Assembly (NCBI GenBank): GCA_031270605.1
Contig: JAISXG010000027.1
Coordinates: forward strand, 1 to 63,495
DNA from: Oscillospiraceae bacterium
GTDB taxonomy: Bacteria; Bacillota; Clostridia; Oscillospirales; Acutalibacteraceae
Reading direction: 5' to 3'
DNA length: 63,495 nucleotides
Made by a program: the position numbers and the translations under genes. Positions 6,852 through 16,990 of the stretch are shown in pieces. The notes below the pieces were generated by a model that was not told where the DNA came from, searched no databases, and saw only the letters and a list, made by a program, of their open reading frames with translations. Positions within the stretch are counted from its first letter, which is position 1. The number at the start of each line of letters is the position of its first letter.

Positions 6852-9800
6852 TTATTTAAGTCGCACGAAAGCATGACAAATTTATCTGGAATGACATATG
6901 CTCCAAAAAATTTCAACAATTTCAAAGATTATACTAGTGGACTTTGGAGCAACTTGAAAAACAGTATATATGTCGCCCCCACGCAAGAACAATTAACAAG
7001 GCTGTCTCAGTATAATACCCTAATGGGTCAGGGTAATCCCCTTATAGCCTTATTTATAAAATCCACAAAAACTGTAGAGGCTGGAAAAGCATCTGTAAAG
7101 GGCTTAACAGCAAGCCTCAACGCCGGTACTGTTGCTTCAAAAGCCGCAGCATTCGGTATGAAAGCATTTGGCATAGCCGCAAATATGGCTCTCACTATGG
7201 GCATAGGATATGCTATCCAATTTATAATTGAGGGATATCAAAAAATCGTCCACGCGCAAGAGGAAGCTATTGAAAAGGCAAATGAAGTAACTGATACTTG
7301 GAAAAAATCTCAAGACTCCATTAAACAAAATGGAGAAACTATAAAATCTATATCTTCTGATTATGAACAACTATCAAAGGGTATAGATGCTCACGGAAAG
7401 AATATTGCACTCTCTACAGAGGAATATCAGAAATATAATAGTATTGTAAATCAGATTGCTGAAATGTTCCCAAGCATGATACAGGGATACACCGATGAGG
7501 GTAATGCGATTATTGCCAATAAGGGAAATGTTGAGGCATTAACAGAAGCTTATAAAGAGCAAAAACAGGCTGCGCAAGATGCCATTGTTTTAGGTTCAAA
7601 CGATGCTTGGAAAGGCTTTAAAGCACTATCTAGTCAAGACCCTTGGAGTTATTTTTCTTCTAGTGGTACGGTCGACAAAAAATCACAAATTGAGTTTTTA
7701 AAACGAGCAATAAGTGGAAGTTTATCAAAGTCTGAAATCGAAAATTTAGGAACAAATTCCCCTGAAATAAAAGCATTAAAAGAAGCGAAGCTAGATATTA
7801 GTGTGTGGGAGTTCATGTTTGGTGGCTCAGAAAAAGTTTTAGATAAGATTGATAAGGACAAATCTCTAATTACTACATATCTAAAACAACTAGAGAGTCA
7901 TGTTCAAACAGAAACCGCTAAAATGAAACCTATATTCGCTGCATTCTTATCTCAGGATTATAATTTTCAAGAGCTGGATTCTGAAGCGCAGGAACTTGTT
8001 AATTCTATTGTTTCAACGTTTGATTTTGATTTTTTATCTCAACCAGAGTTTGAAAATGCAAGCGACGTATATGCTTGGATTCAAAATAACATCATCTCAC
8101 CAATGTCAGATCCCCAAATAGGGCAAGAAGTGCAATCCGCAGTTGGAGAGATTTTTAATAATCTAATTCCAAAAAAAGACACTATGGCATCTAAAGATTG
8201 GTTGGATGCATTAAACTCTGAGCTTAACAAGCTACCAGCAGACCTACAAATTAAACTAAGATTGGTTTTTTCTGATGATATCAATGAAGTTGAGCAATTA
8301 GAATCGAAAATCAAGGAGTTGCTTGGAAACGACGCATTGTCTGAATCTTTGTTTAAAAATTTAGATATTTCAGAATTAAAAACCCTTGTTAACTATTTTG
8401 AAAAGCTTGGAATTACCGCAGACGATACTTTTGATACTATTAGAAAAAAGATTGACGACTTCAATAAGTTCAGTAAAATTACTCCTCTTGATGATGCCAC
8501 AAATTTTACAGGGTTAACTTCAAGTCTTAATGAAATTCAAGATGGCGTCAGTGGCATCACTTCCGCAATGGAATCACTGAGGAATGGAACGGCATTGACA
8601 ACCGCAGAACTTGCGAAGCTCGCGCTTCAGTATCCAGAATTGTTAAACGCATCAAACTTGTTTACAGATGGCTCTGTCGAGGGACAGAAAAAAATGCTGA
8701 ATTCCATTTTAGACATCAAAGAACAAGAATACGATGCTGAAATAGATACTAAAATAGCTGAACTAAAAGTATATGATGCTGCATTGAAGGCGCAATTAGA
8801 GGTTGAAACCGCTAAGGCCAACGAACTTACAAGAATTGATGCAGAGGTAGCCAATGCCAAAATTACCAGCGAAGAAGAACTTCAAAATCAACTATCTGAG
8901 TATAGAAACCTTGAGGGTCGCAACTATGTGGTAATGGAAGATGGAAAGCTTACCACCAATGCCGAAGCTATGTCTGGGCTATTAAAACAAACAGATGAAG
9001 GTGTTAAAAAGAGCGATCCTATATGGGAATCTCAGTCGCTTATAATACAAGGGGCTTTCGAATCTGGTGGCAAGGGCGGTTTAACCGCTTTAAATCAAAC
9101 TGGAACGAAAATCGGAAATTTTGTTACAAATGCAAAACAACCATTCTTGTCTCTGGGCAAAACAATTGGCGAATCTCTTGCTGGAAATATTTTTGACAAC
9201 GGAATAAACACGGTTGGAAAGATTGACACAAATGTTTCTGGAGGCGCTCCATATATAAATAGGCCAAAATCTTTACAGGGTTTTGACACTACTGTTGGCA
9301 AAAAGGACAGTTTAAGTTTGACCATAGATGGAAGCTCTGTTTCTGAATGGGTAGACAATCAAGAAAAGCGCTTGAAAGAGCGTATTGAACAGATTAAGAT
9401 TGAACAAGGCAATGTGTCTTCGGCAATAAGTAACCTACAATCTTTAAAGGGTTTAGACCTTACTACAATAGCCAGTGCTGGTAAGGGTTCTGGTGGTGGA
9501 AACTCTTCAAATAAAGACATTGTTGAAGAATACATCGCCTCTATTGACGAGTACTATGCAGCAATTCAAAGGCTTAATAGCGTTCAAGAAAAACGAGAGA
9601 GTCTTGAAAGAGATTTAAGCAATGCCACGGATTATAAAACGAAGATATCAATTCAACGTCAATTGATTGATGTTTATAAGCAAGAACAGTCTGCACTAAC
9701 GGATTTAAACAAATTAAGGGCAGACACAATATCATCAACAACAAGCGCTTTACGTAAGCTTGGATTTATCGTTGAATATAATGCTGAAACAAACAATTTA

Positions 9801-11828
9801 TACATTGAAAATCTTGAGCATGTAAATAGTCTTACCGCCGATTCAAAGGGAAAATATGATTCTCTTCAAGAGGCAACCAACGCTCTCAGAAAAGACACAG
9901 AGGAATTAATTAAGACTACCCAAAGCCTTAATGACGAAAACAAAGAAGCTTCCAGCAATATTTCAGAACTTGCCTATACGGTTAAGCAATCAAAAGACGA
10001 AATAATTACATTTATCAAGGAAATTGTCAAAGAGGCTGATGACGCGCTCAATTCTATTGAAAACGTTTATAGCACATTAGTTGACGCAGCAAAAAGCTAT
10101 AGCGAAACAGGCTTTATGACCGCAGATACATTTCAAGCAATTCTGTCTTTAGGCACTGAATATCTGTCCTATTTGTATGATGAAAGCGGAGCAATTAAAT
10201 TCAACGAAGAGTCTTTACAAAAGTTGATTGCTGCAAAAGTTGAAAATCTGGCAATCAGTCAGGCACAGTCATTGTTAGACACTATTAAAGAGTATAAAAA
10301 TGACACTGTTGCGTTGAAGAAATTAGCCGGTGCAACAAGCGAAGCTTCTACTTCAACGTGGAATTTAATTTATGCTCAGCTTGCTATGCAAAACCTTGAC
10401 GCTGACTTATATGAATCATTCTTAGATCAAATATATATGATACAGGTTCTTGCAGATAACACAAAGCGTGGCATCGGAACCAGTGCTGGTGAATTAACAG
10501 AATACTACGACAAAGCTTCTCAGTCTTTAGATTATATTTTGCAAAAAACAATAGATTTGATTCGGTATGAAACAGAAGAAAAAATTAAGGGATTAAATAA
10601 GCAGCTTGAAAAATACCGAGAGATTATTAATTTAAAAAAAGAAGAATTAAATCTAAATAAACAAGAGGATAACTACAATAAAAATGTAACCGAGAAGACG
10701 AAGAACATTGCTCAGATTCAGTCAAAAATAGACCAGTTGTCCCTTGACAACAGTAGAGAAGCTAAGGCCGAAAGAGCTTCGTTGATTGACGAATTGAAAA
10801 GCGCACAAGATGAGCTTAACGAGCTTCAAAGCGACTACGCATATGATTCTCAAGTTCAAGCTCTAGACAAACTACTTGAAGCGTATGAAAAATCAACAGA
10901 AGACAAAGTTTCCGAGCAAGAAGACACTATTAGTTCTACTGAAAAACTATATAATGAAGCTATAAAAAGAATCGAATCTGCGTGGGGAACCTCTTGGGAA
11001 ACACTGTATAACGATATTATTGGTTGGAATACTGAGACAGGTAGTTCGCTTAACGAAGAAATAACAAAAGAGTGGGGCAATGCTTATGAAGCCGCCAAAA
11101 AATATGGTTCATTTGTTGAGGCTCTTTCAAAAGTAAAAGATATCGTTGGGAACGATGGCGTTGGAAATACTATAGGAGAGAGTCAAATACCGCCGCCATC
11201 AAAAGACTTTTTACCAGGCGATGTCGATGGTGACGGTAAAGTTACTGCGGCAGATTCGCGCCTTGCTTTAAGAGCATCTGCTAAACTAGAGACACTTTCC
11301 GCAGCGCAGAAAAAGGCCGCAGATATTAACGGTGATGGAAAGATTACAGCCGAAGACTCTAGGCTTATCTTAAAAATGAGCGCTGGTCTCCCAGTATATC
11401 ACGAAGGCGGTATTGCTGGTGACTCCCCCACCATTAAAGACAACGAAGTGCTTGCAGTATTAGAAAAGGGCGAATCTGTCCTTAATGAGCCCAAGAAAGA
11501 TGCTGTATACAAACTGGTTGACTTCGCTTCTGTGTTATCTAAAAAATTAGGAGTATCTGCCAAAGTAATTCAGGAGTCTCCGCTTTTCAGAAGCACATCT
11601 GAAAATTCAATATTCCCAAATATAACCCCACAACATAATATAAGTCGTTCTGAGTCGTTTACATTTAGCCCAGAAATAAAAGTGTCAATAGTGAATGACG
11701 GTTCCCTGTCGAACCAGTCGGCTCAAAAATTCGGAGACACTATAGCTAACGCCGCTTTAGATAAACTGTCTGAGGCTTTAGCAATGAGGGGGCTATCTGG
11801 TATAGGCAATTCGAGAACAAGACCGTAA
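6852..11828 (+). CDS. phage tail tape measure protein, exon 4, with dockerin domain
   Basis: 1658 residues (spliced positions ~541-2198), opening LFKSHESMTNLSG at the in-frame continuation of exon 3. A hydrophobic stretch ALTMGIGYAIQFIIEGYQKI lies near the start, followed by very long alpha-helical coiled-coil segments (for example about 1240-1370 of this exon, rich in KEELNLNKQE-type heptads). Near the end are two calcium-binding repeats, DVDGDGKVTAAD and DINGDGKITAED (11221-11391), a type I dockerin. The C-terminal YHEGGIAGDSP ... VLAVLEKGESVLN motif is standard for tape measure proteins. An apparent TTG start at 6849 is the intron end, not a real start. Confidence 0.87.
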   Translation, partial: LFKSHESMTNLSGMTYAPKNFNNFKDYTSGLWSNLKNSIYVAPTQEQLTRLSQYNTLMGQGNPLIALFIKSTKTVEAGKASVKGLTASLNAGTVASKAAAFGMKAFGIAANMALTMGIGYAIQFIIEGYQKIVHAQEEAIEKANEVTDTWKKSQDSIKQNGETIKSISSDYEQLSKGIDAHGKNIALSTEEYQKYNSIVNQIAEMFPSMIQGYTDEGNAIIANKGNVEALTEAYKEQKQAAQDAIVLGSNDAWKGFKALSSQDPWSYFSSSGTVDKKSQIEFLKRAISGSLSKSEIENLGTNSPEIKALKEAKLDISVWEFMFGGSEKVLDKIDKDKSLITTYLKQLESHVQTETAKMKPIFAAFLSQDYNFQELDSEAQELVNSIVSTFDFDFLSQPEFENASDVYAWIQNNIISPMSDPQIGQEVQSAVGEIFNNLIPKKDTMASKDWLDALNSELNKLPADLQIKLRLVFSDDINEVEQLESKIKELLGNDALSESLFKNLDISELKTLVNYFEKLGITADDTFDTIRKKIDDFNKFSKITPLDDATNFTGLTSSLNEIQDGVSGITSAMESLRNGTALTTAELAKLALQYPELLNASNLFTDGSVEGQKKMLNSILDIKEQEYDAEIDTKIAELKVYDAALKAQLEVETAKANELTRIDAEVANAKITSEEELQNQLSEYRNLEGRNYVVMEDGKLTTNAEAMSGLLKQTDEGVKKSDPIWESQSLIIQGAFESGGKGGLTALNQTGTKIGNFVTNAKQPFLSLGKTIGESLAGNIFDNGINTVGKIDTNVSGGAPYINRPKSLQGFDTTVGKKDSLSLTIDGSSVSEWVDNQEKRLKERIEQIKIEQGNVSSAISNLQSLKGLDLTTIASAGKGSGGGNSSNKDIVEEYIASIDEYYAAIQRLNSVQEKRESLERDLSNATDYKTKISIQRQLIDVYKQEQSALTDLNKLRADTISSTTSALRKLGFIVEYNAETNNLYIENLEHVNSLTADSKGKYDSLQEATNALRKDTEELIKTTQSLNDENKEASSNISELAYTVKQSKDEIITFIKEIVKEADDALNSIENVYSTLVDAAKSYSETGFMTADTFQAILSLGTEYLSYLYDESGAIKFNEESLQKLIAAKVENLAISQAQSLLDTIKEYKNDTVALKKLAGATSEASTSTWNLIYAQLAMQNLDADLYESFLDQIYMIQVLADNTKRGIGTSAGELTEYYDKASQSLDYILQKTIDLIRYETEEKIKGLNKQLEKYREIINLKKEELNLNKQEDNYNKNVTEKTKNIAQIQSKIDQLSLDNSREAKAERASLIDELKSAQDELNELQSDYAYDSQVQALDKLLEAYEKSTEDKVSEQEDTISSTEKLYNEAIKRIESAWGTSWETLYNDIIGWNTETGSSLNEEITKEWGNAYEAAKKYGSFVEALSKVKDIVGNDGVGNTIGESQIPPPSKDFLPGDVDGDGKVTAADSRLALRASAKLETLSAAQKKAADINGDGKITAEDSRLILKMSAGLPVYHEGGIAGDSPTIKDNEVLAVLEKGESVLNEPKKDAVYKLVDFASVLSKKLGVSAKVIQESPLFRSTSENSIFPNITPQHNISRSESFTFSPEIKVSIVNDGSLSNQSAQKFGDTIANAALDKLSEALAMRGLSGIGNSRTRP

Positions 11829-11836
11829 TAAACAAT

Positions 11837-11880
11837 AGGCAACCATAAATCAGTTGATTTATGGTTGCCTTTATATTTTT
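11837..11880 (+). terminator. rho-independent terminator after the tape measure gene
   Basis: A 15-bp perfect stem (11837-11851 with 11856-11870, core AGGCAACCATAAAT/ATTTATGGTTGCCT), followed by a T-rich run. It lies between tail genes normally co-transcribed, so partial read-through or a separate downstream promoter is implied. Confidence 0.8.
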
Positions 11881-11898
11881 TACACGAAAGGACTAATC

Positions 11899-14800
11899 AT
11901 GAACGTCAATTTTGCTCAAATAAACATGGCAGAAGAACCGATGTTAATTCTAAAAAACACTGCCGAAAAACCTATTGGCGTTATCTGTCCGGCTTTTGAT
12001 GTTAGCGCTGAACTAAAATATAATGAAACATCCTCTTTGAGTTTTAGGGTTCCATCACACGCAAATGGAATACCCACACATATATATGATGAAATTATAG
12101 GAATGCGAATTGTTGAGCTTAAAGATGTTGGGCAGTTTATTGTCATGAATCCAAAAGAAGATGGAGATGGTATCCGTCTTGAGAAAAACTGCACCGCATA
12201 CTCTCTTGAATATGAATTTACATTTAAGAAGATATCCCTTGAAAACGGAACATACAACCTATACGACCCATCGTCAATATCTGAGGATATTATATCAATA
12301 ATTCTTGAACGTATGCCATCATGGAGTGTTGGTAGCGTTGACGCGTCTTTATATAATAAGTACCGCACGTTTGAGATAAGCGACGAGAATCTATATAATT
12401 TTATCAAGGGTACTCTACAAGATTCATACGGTTGTATATTTGAGTTTGACACGTTAAATCGCATTGTAAACGTAAGAGACGTAATGGGGAATACAAACAC
12501 ACAGCCTGTATTTATATCCTTCAATAATCTCGCCAAAAACATATCTGTAGAAGAAAATTCTGAGGATATAATAACTTGTCTTGACGTTAACGGCGCTGAA
12601 GGAATCAATATTCGAGACGTTAACCCATTAGGTACAAATAAAATTATTAATCTTGATTATTTCATGACACCGGTAAATTTTTCATCAGAAGTAATTGAGA
12701 AATACAACTTGTGGAAGCAAGCGTACGAGGAAAGTCAGTCGTCATACTATAATCTTACATTAGACCACTCGGTAAAAACAATGAAAAAAGCGACAGAGGA
12801 AGCTGAGTTGTCAGAACTGAAATACCAGTTGGTGAGTTTGGAAAATATTCTTGCGGTTACAATTCAAGCGGTAGCGCAAGAAATGATTGGCTACAGTCAG
12901 AGCAATATAGACAGTGCCAATACAGATATCGCAAATAAAAAAATCGAGATAGCAAACAAACAATCTCAGGTAAACGCCACGCAGAGTGCTATTGATTTGG
13001 TTTTGTCTGGCTTATCAGGGATACGTGACAGTGTGTCGCTAAGCGGCTTTTTTACTGATGCTGAACTTCTCACTATTGACAGATATATTAAAGAAGATTC
13101 TATTTCAGACAGTACGTTTGTTACACATTCCGACGAAACATATGTTAGCAAATCAAACAGTAGTGACGTGCAGTTACAAACATTCTCAATCTCAGACGCC
13201 GTAGTTGATATTACATCAAACACTTCTAGCAGAACAATGTATATCGTCAAGGGCGGGGAGATTAGTTGTCCATCTATTATGTCTGCTAAAATAATTCAGG
13301 GTATTGTTGAGAAATCAATTGTTTCTGGGGTGACTTCAATAGTGGCAACCCTTTATTTAGAAACATGCACATATCTTGGAGATAACTATGACAACGCTTG
13401 CTTGTCGTTGACAGGACAGTCCGCCACGGTCAGCGCTACAGACTCTAGTATATCGCTCAACATATCTAGTGGTTATTTATACTTCACCACAGAGGTGAGC
13501 GAGTATGAAAAAAGGCTCGTATCTTATGAGTTATATAATCACGGAAAAGATATACTTAACCGTATTAGTAATCCGTCATATACTTTTTCTGTAGAAAGTG
13601 CAAATTTTCTTTCTGCCGTAGAGTTTGATGAATTTAAAAACAAGTTGCGCTTAGGACAAAAGATATATCTTGAAGTTCAGGAAGATAAAATACTTGAACC
13701 CATTGTAATTGGAGTAAGTTATAAATACGATTCTCTTGCGGAGCTTTCTCTGACATTTGGTGATAAATATTCAATGACCGATAGTAGTTTCGAGCTTTCA
13801 GACCTTCTTGAAAAAAGCATTTCTATGGGAAAGTCTGTTGATTTAAAGAGGTTTACTTATTCATCGTTTGTGGATTCTGGAGCAAGTACAGAAGTAAAAG
13901 CATATATGAATTCCGCTCTGGATGTTTCACGAAATGGGATATTATCCTCAAACGAGCAGGCAGTTTCATGGGACGGTTCTGGAATAAGGCTCAGAAAATG
14001 GGCTAACGAATCACATACGGCCTATCTTGACAATCAGGTATGGCTAAACAATAACAGCATTATGATGTCGGCAGACAATTGGGCTACCGCAGAAATCGCT
14101 ATTGGAAGCTTCCAAGACAATAATCTCGGCTCATGCTATGGTATTGTTGCACCCAGTATTGTTGGTACTTTGTTAGCTGGAGAAAAACTTATTATCGAAA
14201 GCACAAAGAAAGATGGCGGTACTTCGGTATTTAAGGTTGATTCAGACGGATGTTATTTGTTTAACAGTTATTTTAACATTGTTAAAGACGGAACTCAAAT
14301 ATCACTAAACCCAGACCACGGAATTGTAATTGGTAACTATCCTGTTTACAAGACAGTTGAAGGTGAAGAAGTAATAGATGAAACCAAAGCTAAATTATGG
14401 GCAGATTCAAGCGGAAATCTAAATTTGACAGGTAGGGTTAACGCACAGTCTGGCAATATATTAGGAAGACTATATATGGGACAACAAGAAACAGGTAAAA
14501 CATTCTTTCTTGACGGTAGCTCAGATGCAATTTATAAGATTTTCTTTTTGGATACGATAGAAGAGAGTGCTTTTCTTGTCTCAAAGTATGGTGAAGTTTC
14601 AGCTAGCAAGGCAACTATTATGGAAAGTTGGATTGGCGACTGCTCGCTTGAAAATTGTACTATTGCAGAAGACTGTACGATTTTAGGAACTCTAGCCGGA
14701 AAAAATATTTCATTAACTACAAGTACTCTAGGTACAGGGCTAAACGGTAGGATTGGCTTTAAAGAAAACGACACCGGTATGGGTAGAATTGATACTTATT

Positions 14801-15774
14801 TTACTATGTCCTTAACTCAAGAAAATGCGTCTCCATCTGGATACGAATCAGTTTCACTGTGGGATGAGGGTTTGTCTACAGGGGTTAAACTTACAGTAGG
14901 GTCTGCGGCCTTCGGGGAATTAGACACAATAAGCTCTGAAATAACTCTTTGGCAATATCCAGGCGGCGGCTCCATACGAATGTATGCTGAAACTGAGGGA
15001 ATGCTGGTTGGCAACTGGACATTAAATGACTCGGTTGTTTTATCTCAAGGAACTTTTAAAACCCCGACCTTAATGCCATATGGTTTTGAGACACATTATC
15101 TTGGCGATATTATGCCCAATAATGGCGGGTACATAAAAGTCGCCACAATTACTATAACAAAAAGCTATGCAGATGCCACCATTAATTTCTCTATTTCTCA
15201 AAGACGAAGAGACCTTTCTGAGTTAGCGTTAAAATTCACAAGCTCAAACGGATTAAACCCTACAATAGATTTCTTTAAATTCACTGGTGGGAATATAAAC
15301 GCCAAGATAAGACAGGTTAGCACGAGCGTGTGGGATTTATATATTGAAAAAACTGAAAGCTACGATGTTATATCAATTACAAATATGGAAGCTTCGTCGT
15401 ATATGAGGGATCACATAACCTTAGAGTGGAAAAAAGAACATACATCGACTATACCTTCCGGTACAATTTTCACCGCAACAAGAGACGTAGGATTTTTAGC
15501 TGGTAGCTCAAATGCTAACGGCGGATATATTGATGTTCCGGGAGGGCTCAAAATTCAGTGGGGAATTGTTTCGTATAGTGGTATTGCAAGCGGAGGGGAT
15601 GTTACAGTGACATTGCCAGTAAGCTTTACAGCATATAACACATATACGCCAACAGTGACGATGTCTGGTGGCAACAATGCAACCGTTGGACTTGGAGCGC
15701 GAAGCCCAGGTTCATTTATTTTTAGACCATATAATACATCTGGTAGCGCATTTTGGATTGCTATTGGTACTTAA
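11899..15774 (+). CDS. phage tail endopeptidase/tail fibre fusion protein
   Basis: 1291 residues from ATG 11899 (GAAAGGA upstream); a longer frame from 11854 runs through the terminator and is rejected. The N-terminal ~370 residues (LILKNTAEKPIGVICPAFDVSAELKYNETSSLSFRVPSH, in part) match the prophage tail protein family (Prophage_tail, Gp44/Tal-like hub). A coiled coil follows at about 260-370, then beta-rich fibre repeats. The C-terminal ~100 residues (GGLKIQWGIVSYSG ... VTLPVSFTAYN ... FWIAIGT) match the gp53-like tail fibre tip that binds the host surface. Forms the tail tip and host-recognition element. Confidence 0.75.
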   Translation: MNVNFAQINMAEEPMLILKNTAEKPIGVICPAFDVSAELKYNETSSLSFRVPSHANGIPTHIYDEIIGMRIVELKDVGQFIVMNPKEDGDGIRLEKNCTAYSLEYEFTFKKISLENGTYNLYDPSSISEDIISIILERMPSWSVGSVDASLYNKYRTFEISDENLYNFIKGTLQDSYGCIFEFDTLNRIVNVRDVMGNTNTQPVFISFNNLAKNISVEENSEDIITCLDVNGAEGINIRDVNPLGTNKIINLDYFMTPVNFSSEVIEKYNLWKQAYEESQSSYYNLTLDHSVKTMKKATEEAELSELKYQLVSLENILAVTIQAVAQEMIGYSQSNIDSANTDIANKKIEIANKQSQVNATQSAIDLVLSGLSGIRDSVSLSGFFTDAELLTIDRYIKEDSISDSTFVTHSDETYVSKSNSSDVQLQTFSISDAVVDITSNTSSRTMYIVKGGEISCPSIMSAKIIQGIVEKSIVSGVTSIVATLYLETCTYLGDNYDNACLSLTGQSATVSATDSSISLNISSGYLYFTTEVSEYEKRLVSYELYNHGKDILNRISNPSYTFSVESANFLSAVEFDEFKNKLRLGQKIYLEVQEDKILEPIVIGVSYKYDSLAELSLTFGDKYSMTDSSFELSDLLEKSISMGKSVDLKRFTYSSFVDSGASTEVKAYMNSALDVSRNGILSSNEQAVSWDGSGIRLRKWANESHTAYLDNQVWLNNNSIMMSADNWATAEIAIGSFQDNNLGSCYGIVAPSIVGTLLAGEKLIIESTKKDGGTSVFKVDSDGCYLFNSYFNIVKDGTQISLNPDHGIVIGNYPVYKTVEGEEVIDETKAKLWADSSGNLNLTGRVNAQSGNILGRLYMGQQETGKTFFLDGSSDAIYKIFFLDTIEESAFLVSKYGEVSASKATIMESWIGDCSLENCTIAEDCTILGTLAGKNISLTTSTLGTGLNGRIGFKENDTGMGRIDTYFTMSLTQENASPSGYESVSLWDEGLSTGVKLTVGSAAFGELDTISSEITLWQYPGGGSIRMYAETEGMLVGNWTLNDSVVLSQGTFKTPTLMPYGFETHYLGDIMPNNGGYIKVATITITKSYADATINFSISQRRRDLSELALKFTSSNGLNPTIDFFKFTGGNINAKIRQVSTSVWDLYIEKTESYDVISITNMEASSYMRDHITLEWKKEHTSTIPSGTIFTATRDVGFLAGSSNANGGYIDVPGGLKIQWGIVSYSGIASGGDVTVTLPVSFTAYNTYTPTVTMSGGNNATVGLGARSPGSFIFRPYNTSGSAFWIAIGT

Positions 15775-15788
15775 TAGAAAGGGATTTT

Positions 15789-16163
15789 ATGACACAACTT
15801 CAAATATATAATGCATACAATTCGCTTAAATCAATTGTAGATGCAAGGCTTGACGCAAAAAAAGCGAGAGATATCTATTTTATAATTAAAACACTGGAAC
15901 CAACATACGAGTTCATTATAAAAAGACAAAATGAAATTGTCAAGAAGTACAATGCAGAGCTTAACCAAGACGGAACAATTAAGTTTAAATCACAAGAAGT
16001 GCTTCAAGATTTTGAAAGAGAAATGAAAGAACTCGAGTCTTTGGACGCCAATATAGAAGTTAACAAGCTAACATTGTCAGATTCGGATTTGGAAAAAATA
16101 GAGTTCAGCGTTAGAGATATTCTTTACTTAGATGGCATTGTCGAGTTTAAGTCTGTTGAATAA
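15789..16163 (+). CDS. DUF1617 phage protein
   Basis: 124 residues from ATG 15789 with AGAAAGGGA upstream. Mostly alpha-helical and charged (LDAKKARDIYFIIKTLEP ... VVKKYNAEL-type pattern; ends SVRDILYLDGIVEFKS). The pattern fits DUF1617, small proteins encoded beside tail-tip genes in Firmicute phages; the role is unknown, possibly a tail assembly chaperone. It lies 14 bases from both neighbours and is clearly co-transcribed with them. Confidence 0.65.
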   Translation: MTQLQIYNAYNSLKSIVDARLDAKKARDIYFIIKTLEPTYEFIIKRQNEIVKKYNAELNQDGTIKFKSQEVLQDFEREMKELESLDANIEVNKLTLSDSDLEKIEFSVRDILYLDGIVEFKSVE

Positions 16164-16177
16164 GGCGGTGTGAGATT

Positions 16178-16984
16178 ATGTCTTTCTATGGGAGTTTTTT
16201 CAGCTATAATGGTGTAAGTTGTGAGGATTATGGCTTAATGATTTACGACTTTGACAGTGCTTCACAGTCGAACGAGACTGTACTTTCGTCGATTGAAATT
16301 ATTGAAGATAGAAGCCAACGCAAATACTCTTCAACTTATTATGGTACCGTACAAAATAAACCTCTTGAGTTTAATTTGGTTTTTGGCAAATCAATAGAAA
16401 ACAACTCTTCGCTTACTCCATTAACCAGAGCAGAAATAGAATCTGTATCTGCATGGCTAACAAGCATAAACGGCTATAGGTGGCTAGAGGTTCAGCAACC
16501 CGATTTGGAAAACATAAGGTATAAGTGTAATATAACCGAATTAAAGCTTGGTTCAGTATCGTGGAACCCTATAGTTTTTATATGTAAGGTTGTTTGCGAT
16601 TCGCAATTTGCTTATATGTACCCAGAAGAGACGGTATATGAGGTTGATGGAGAAGAAACATTTACGTTTGACAATAAAAGCTCATACAGCGGATTCTATC
16701 ATCCAAAATTAGAGATTGCCCCATCAGTAACAAACAGAAATGTTTCAATAGTAAACATTTCAAATAACAACAGAGAAACGTTATTTACGAGTATTCCTGG
16801 TTCTGTTGAAACAATCTATATTGACGGAGAAAACGGGATTATAACAAATAGCGCGGATTTAAACTTGTACGATAATTTTAACTTTAAGTTTCTTCGTCTT
16901 AAAAGAGGTAACAATATAATCAAAATTTCTGGAAAGTGTACAGTAAAGCTGCTATGTGAGTTTCCTATCAGCGTTGGAGCTTAA
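16178..16984 (+). CDS. phage distal tail protein (Dit-like)
   Basis: 268 residues beginning MSFYGSFFSYNGVSCEDYGLMIYDFD, the usual opening of siphovirus distal tail (Dit) proteins. An N-terminal beta-barrel ring domain (about 1-140: PLEFNLVFGKS ... WLTSINGYRWLEV) is followed by a galectin-like C-terminal domain. It forms the ring joining the tail tube to the tip. AAGGCGGTG is the ribosome binding site. Its position after the tail fibre rather than between tape measure and hub is unusual. Confidence 0.75.
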   Translation: MSFYGSFFSYNGVSCEDYGLMIYDFDSASQSNETVLSSIEIIEDRSQRKYSSTYYGTVQNKPLEFNLVFGKSIENNSSLTPLTRAEIESVSAWLTSINGYRWLEVQQPDLENIRYKCNITELKLGSVSWNPIVFICKVVCDSQFAYMYPEETVYEVDGEETFTFDNKSSYSGFYHPKLEIAPSVTNRNVSIVNISNNNRETLFTSIPGSVETIYIDGENGIITNSADLNLYDNFNFKFLRLKRGNNIIKISGKCTVKLLCEFPISVGA

Positions 16985-16990
16985 TGTTAT

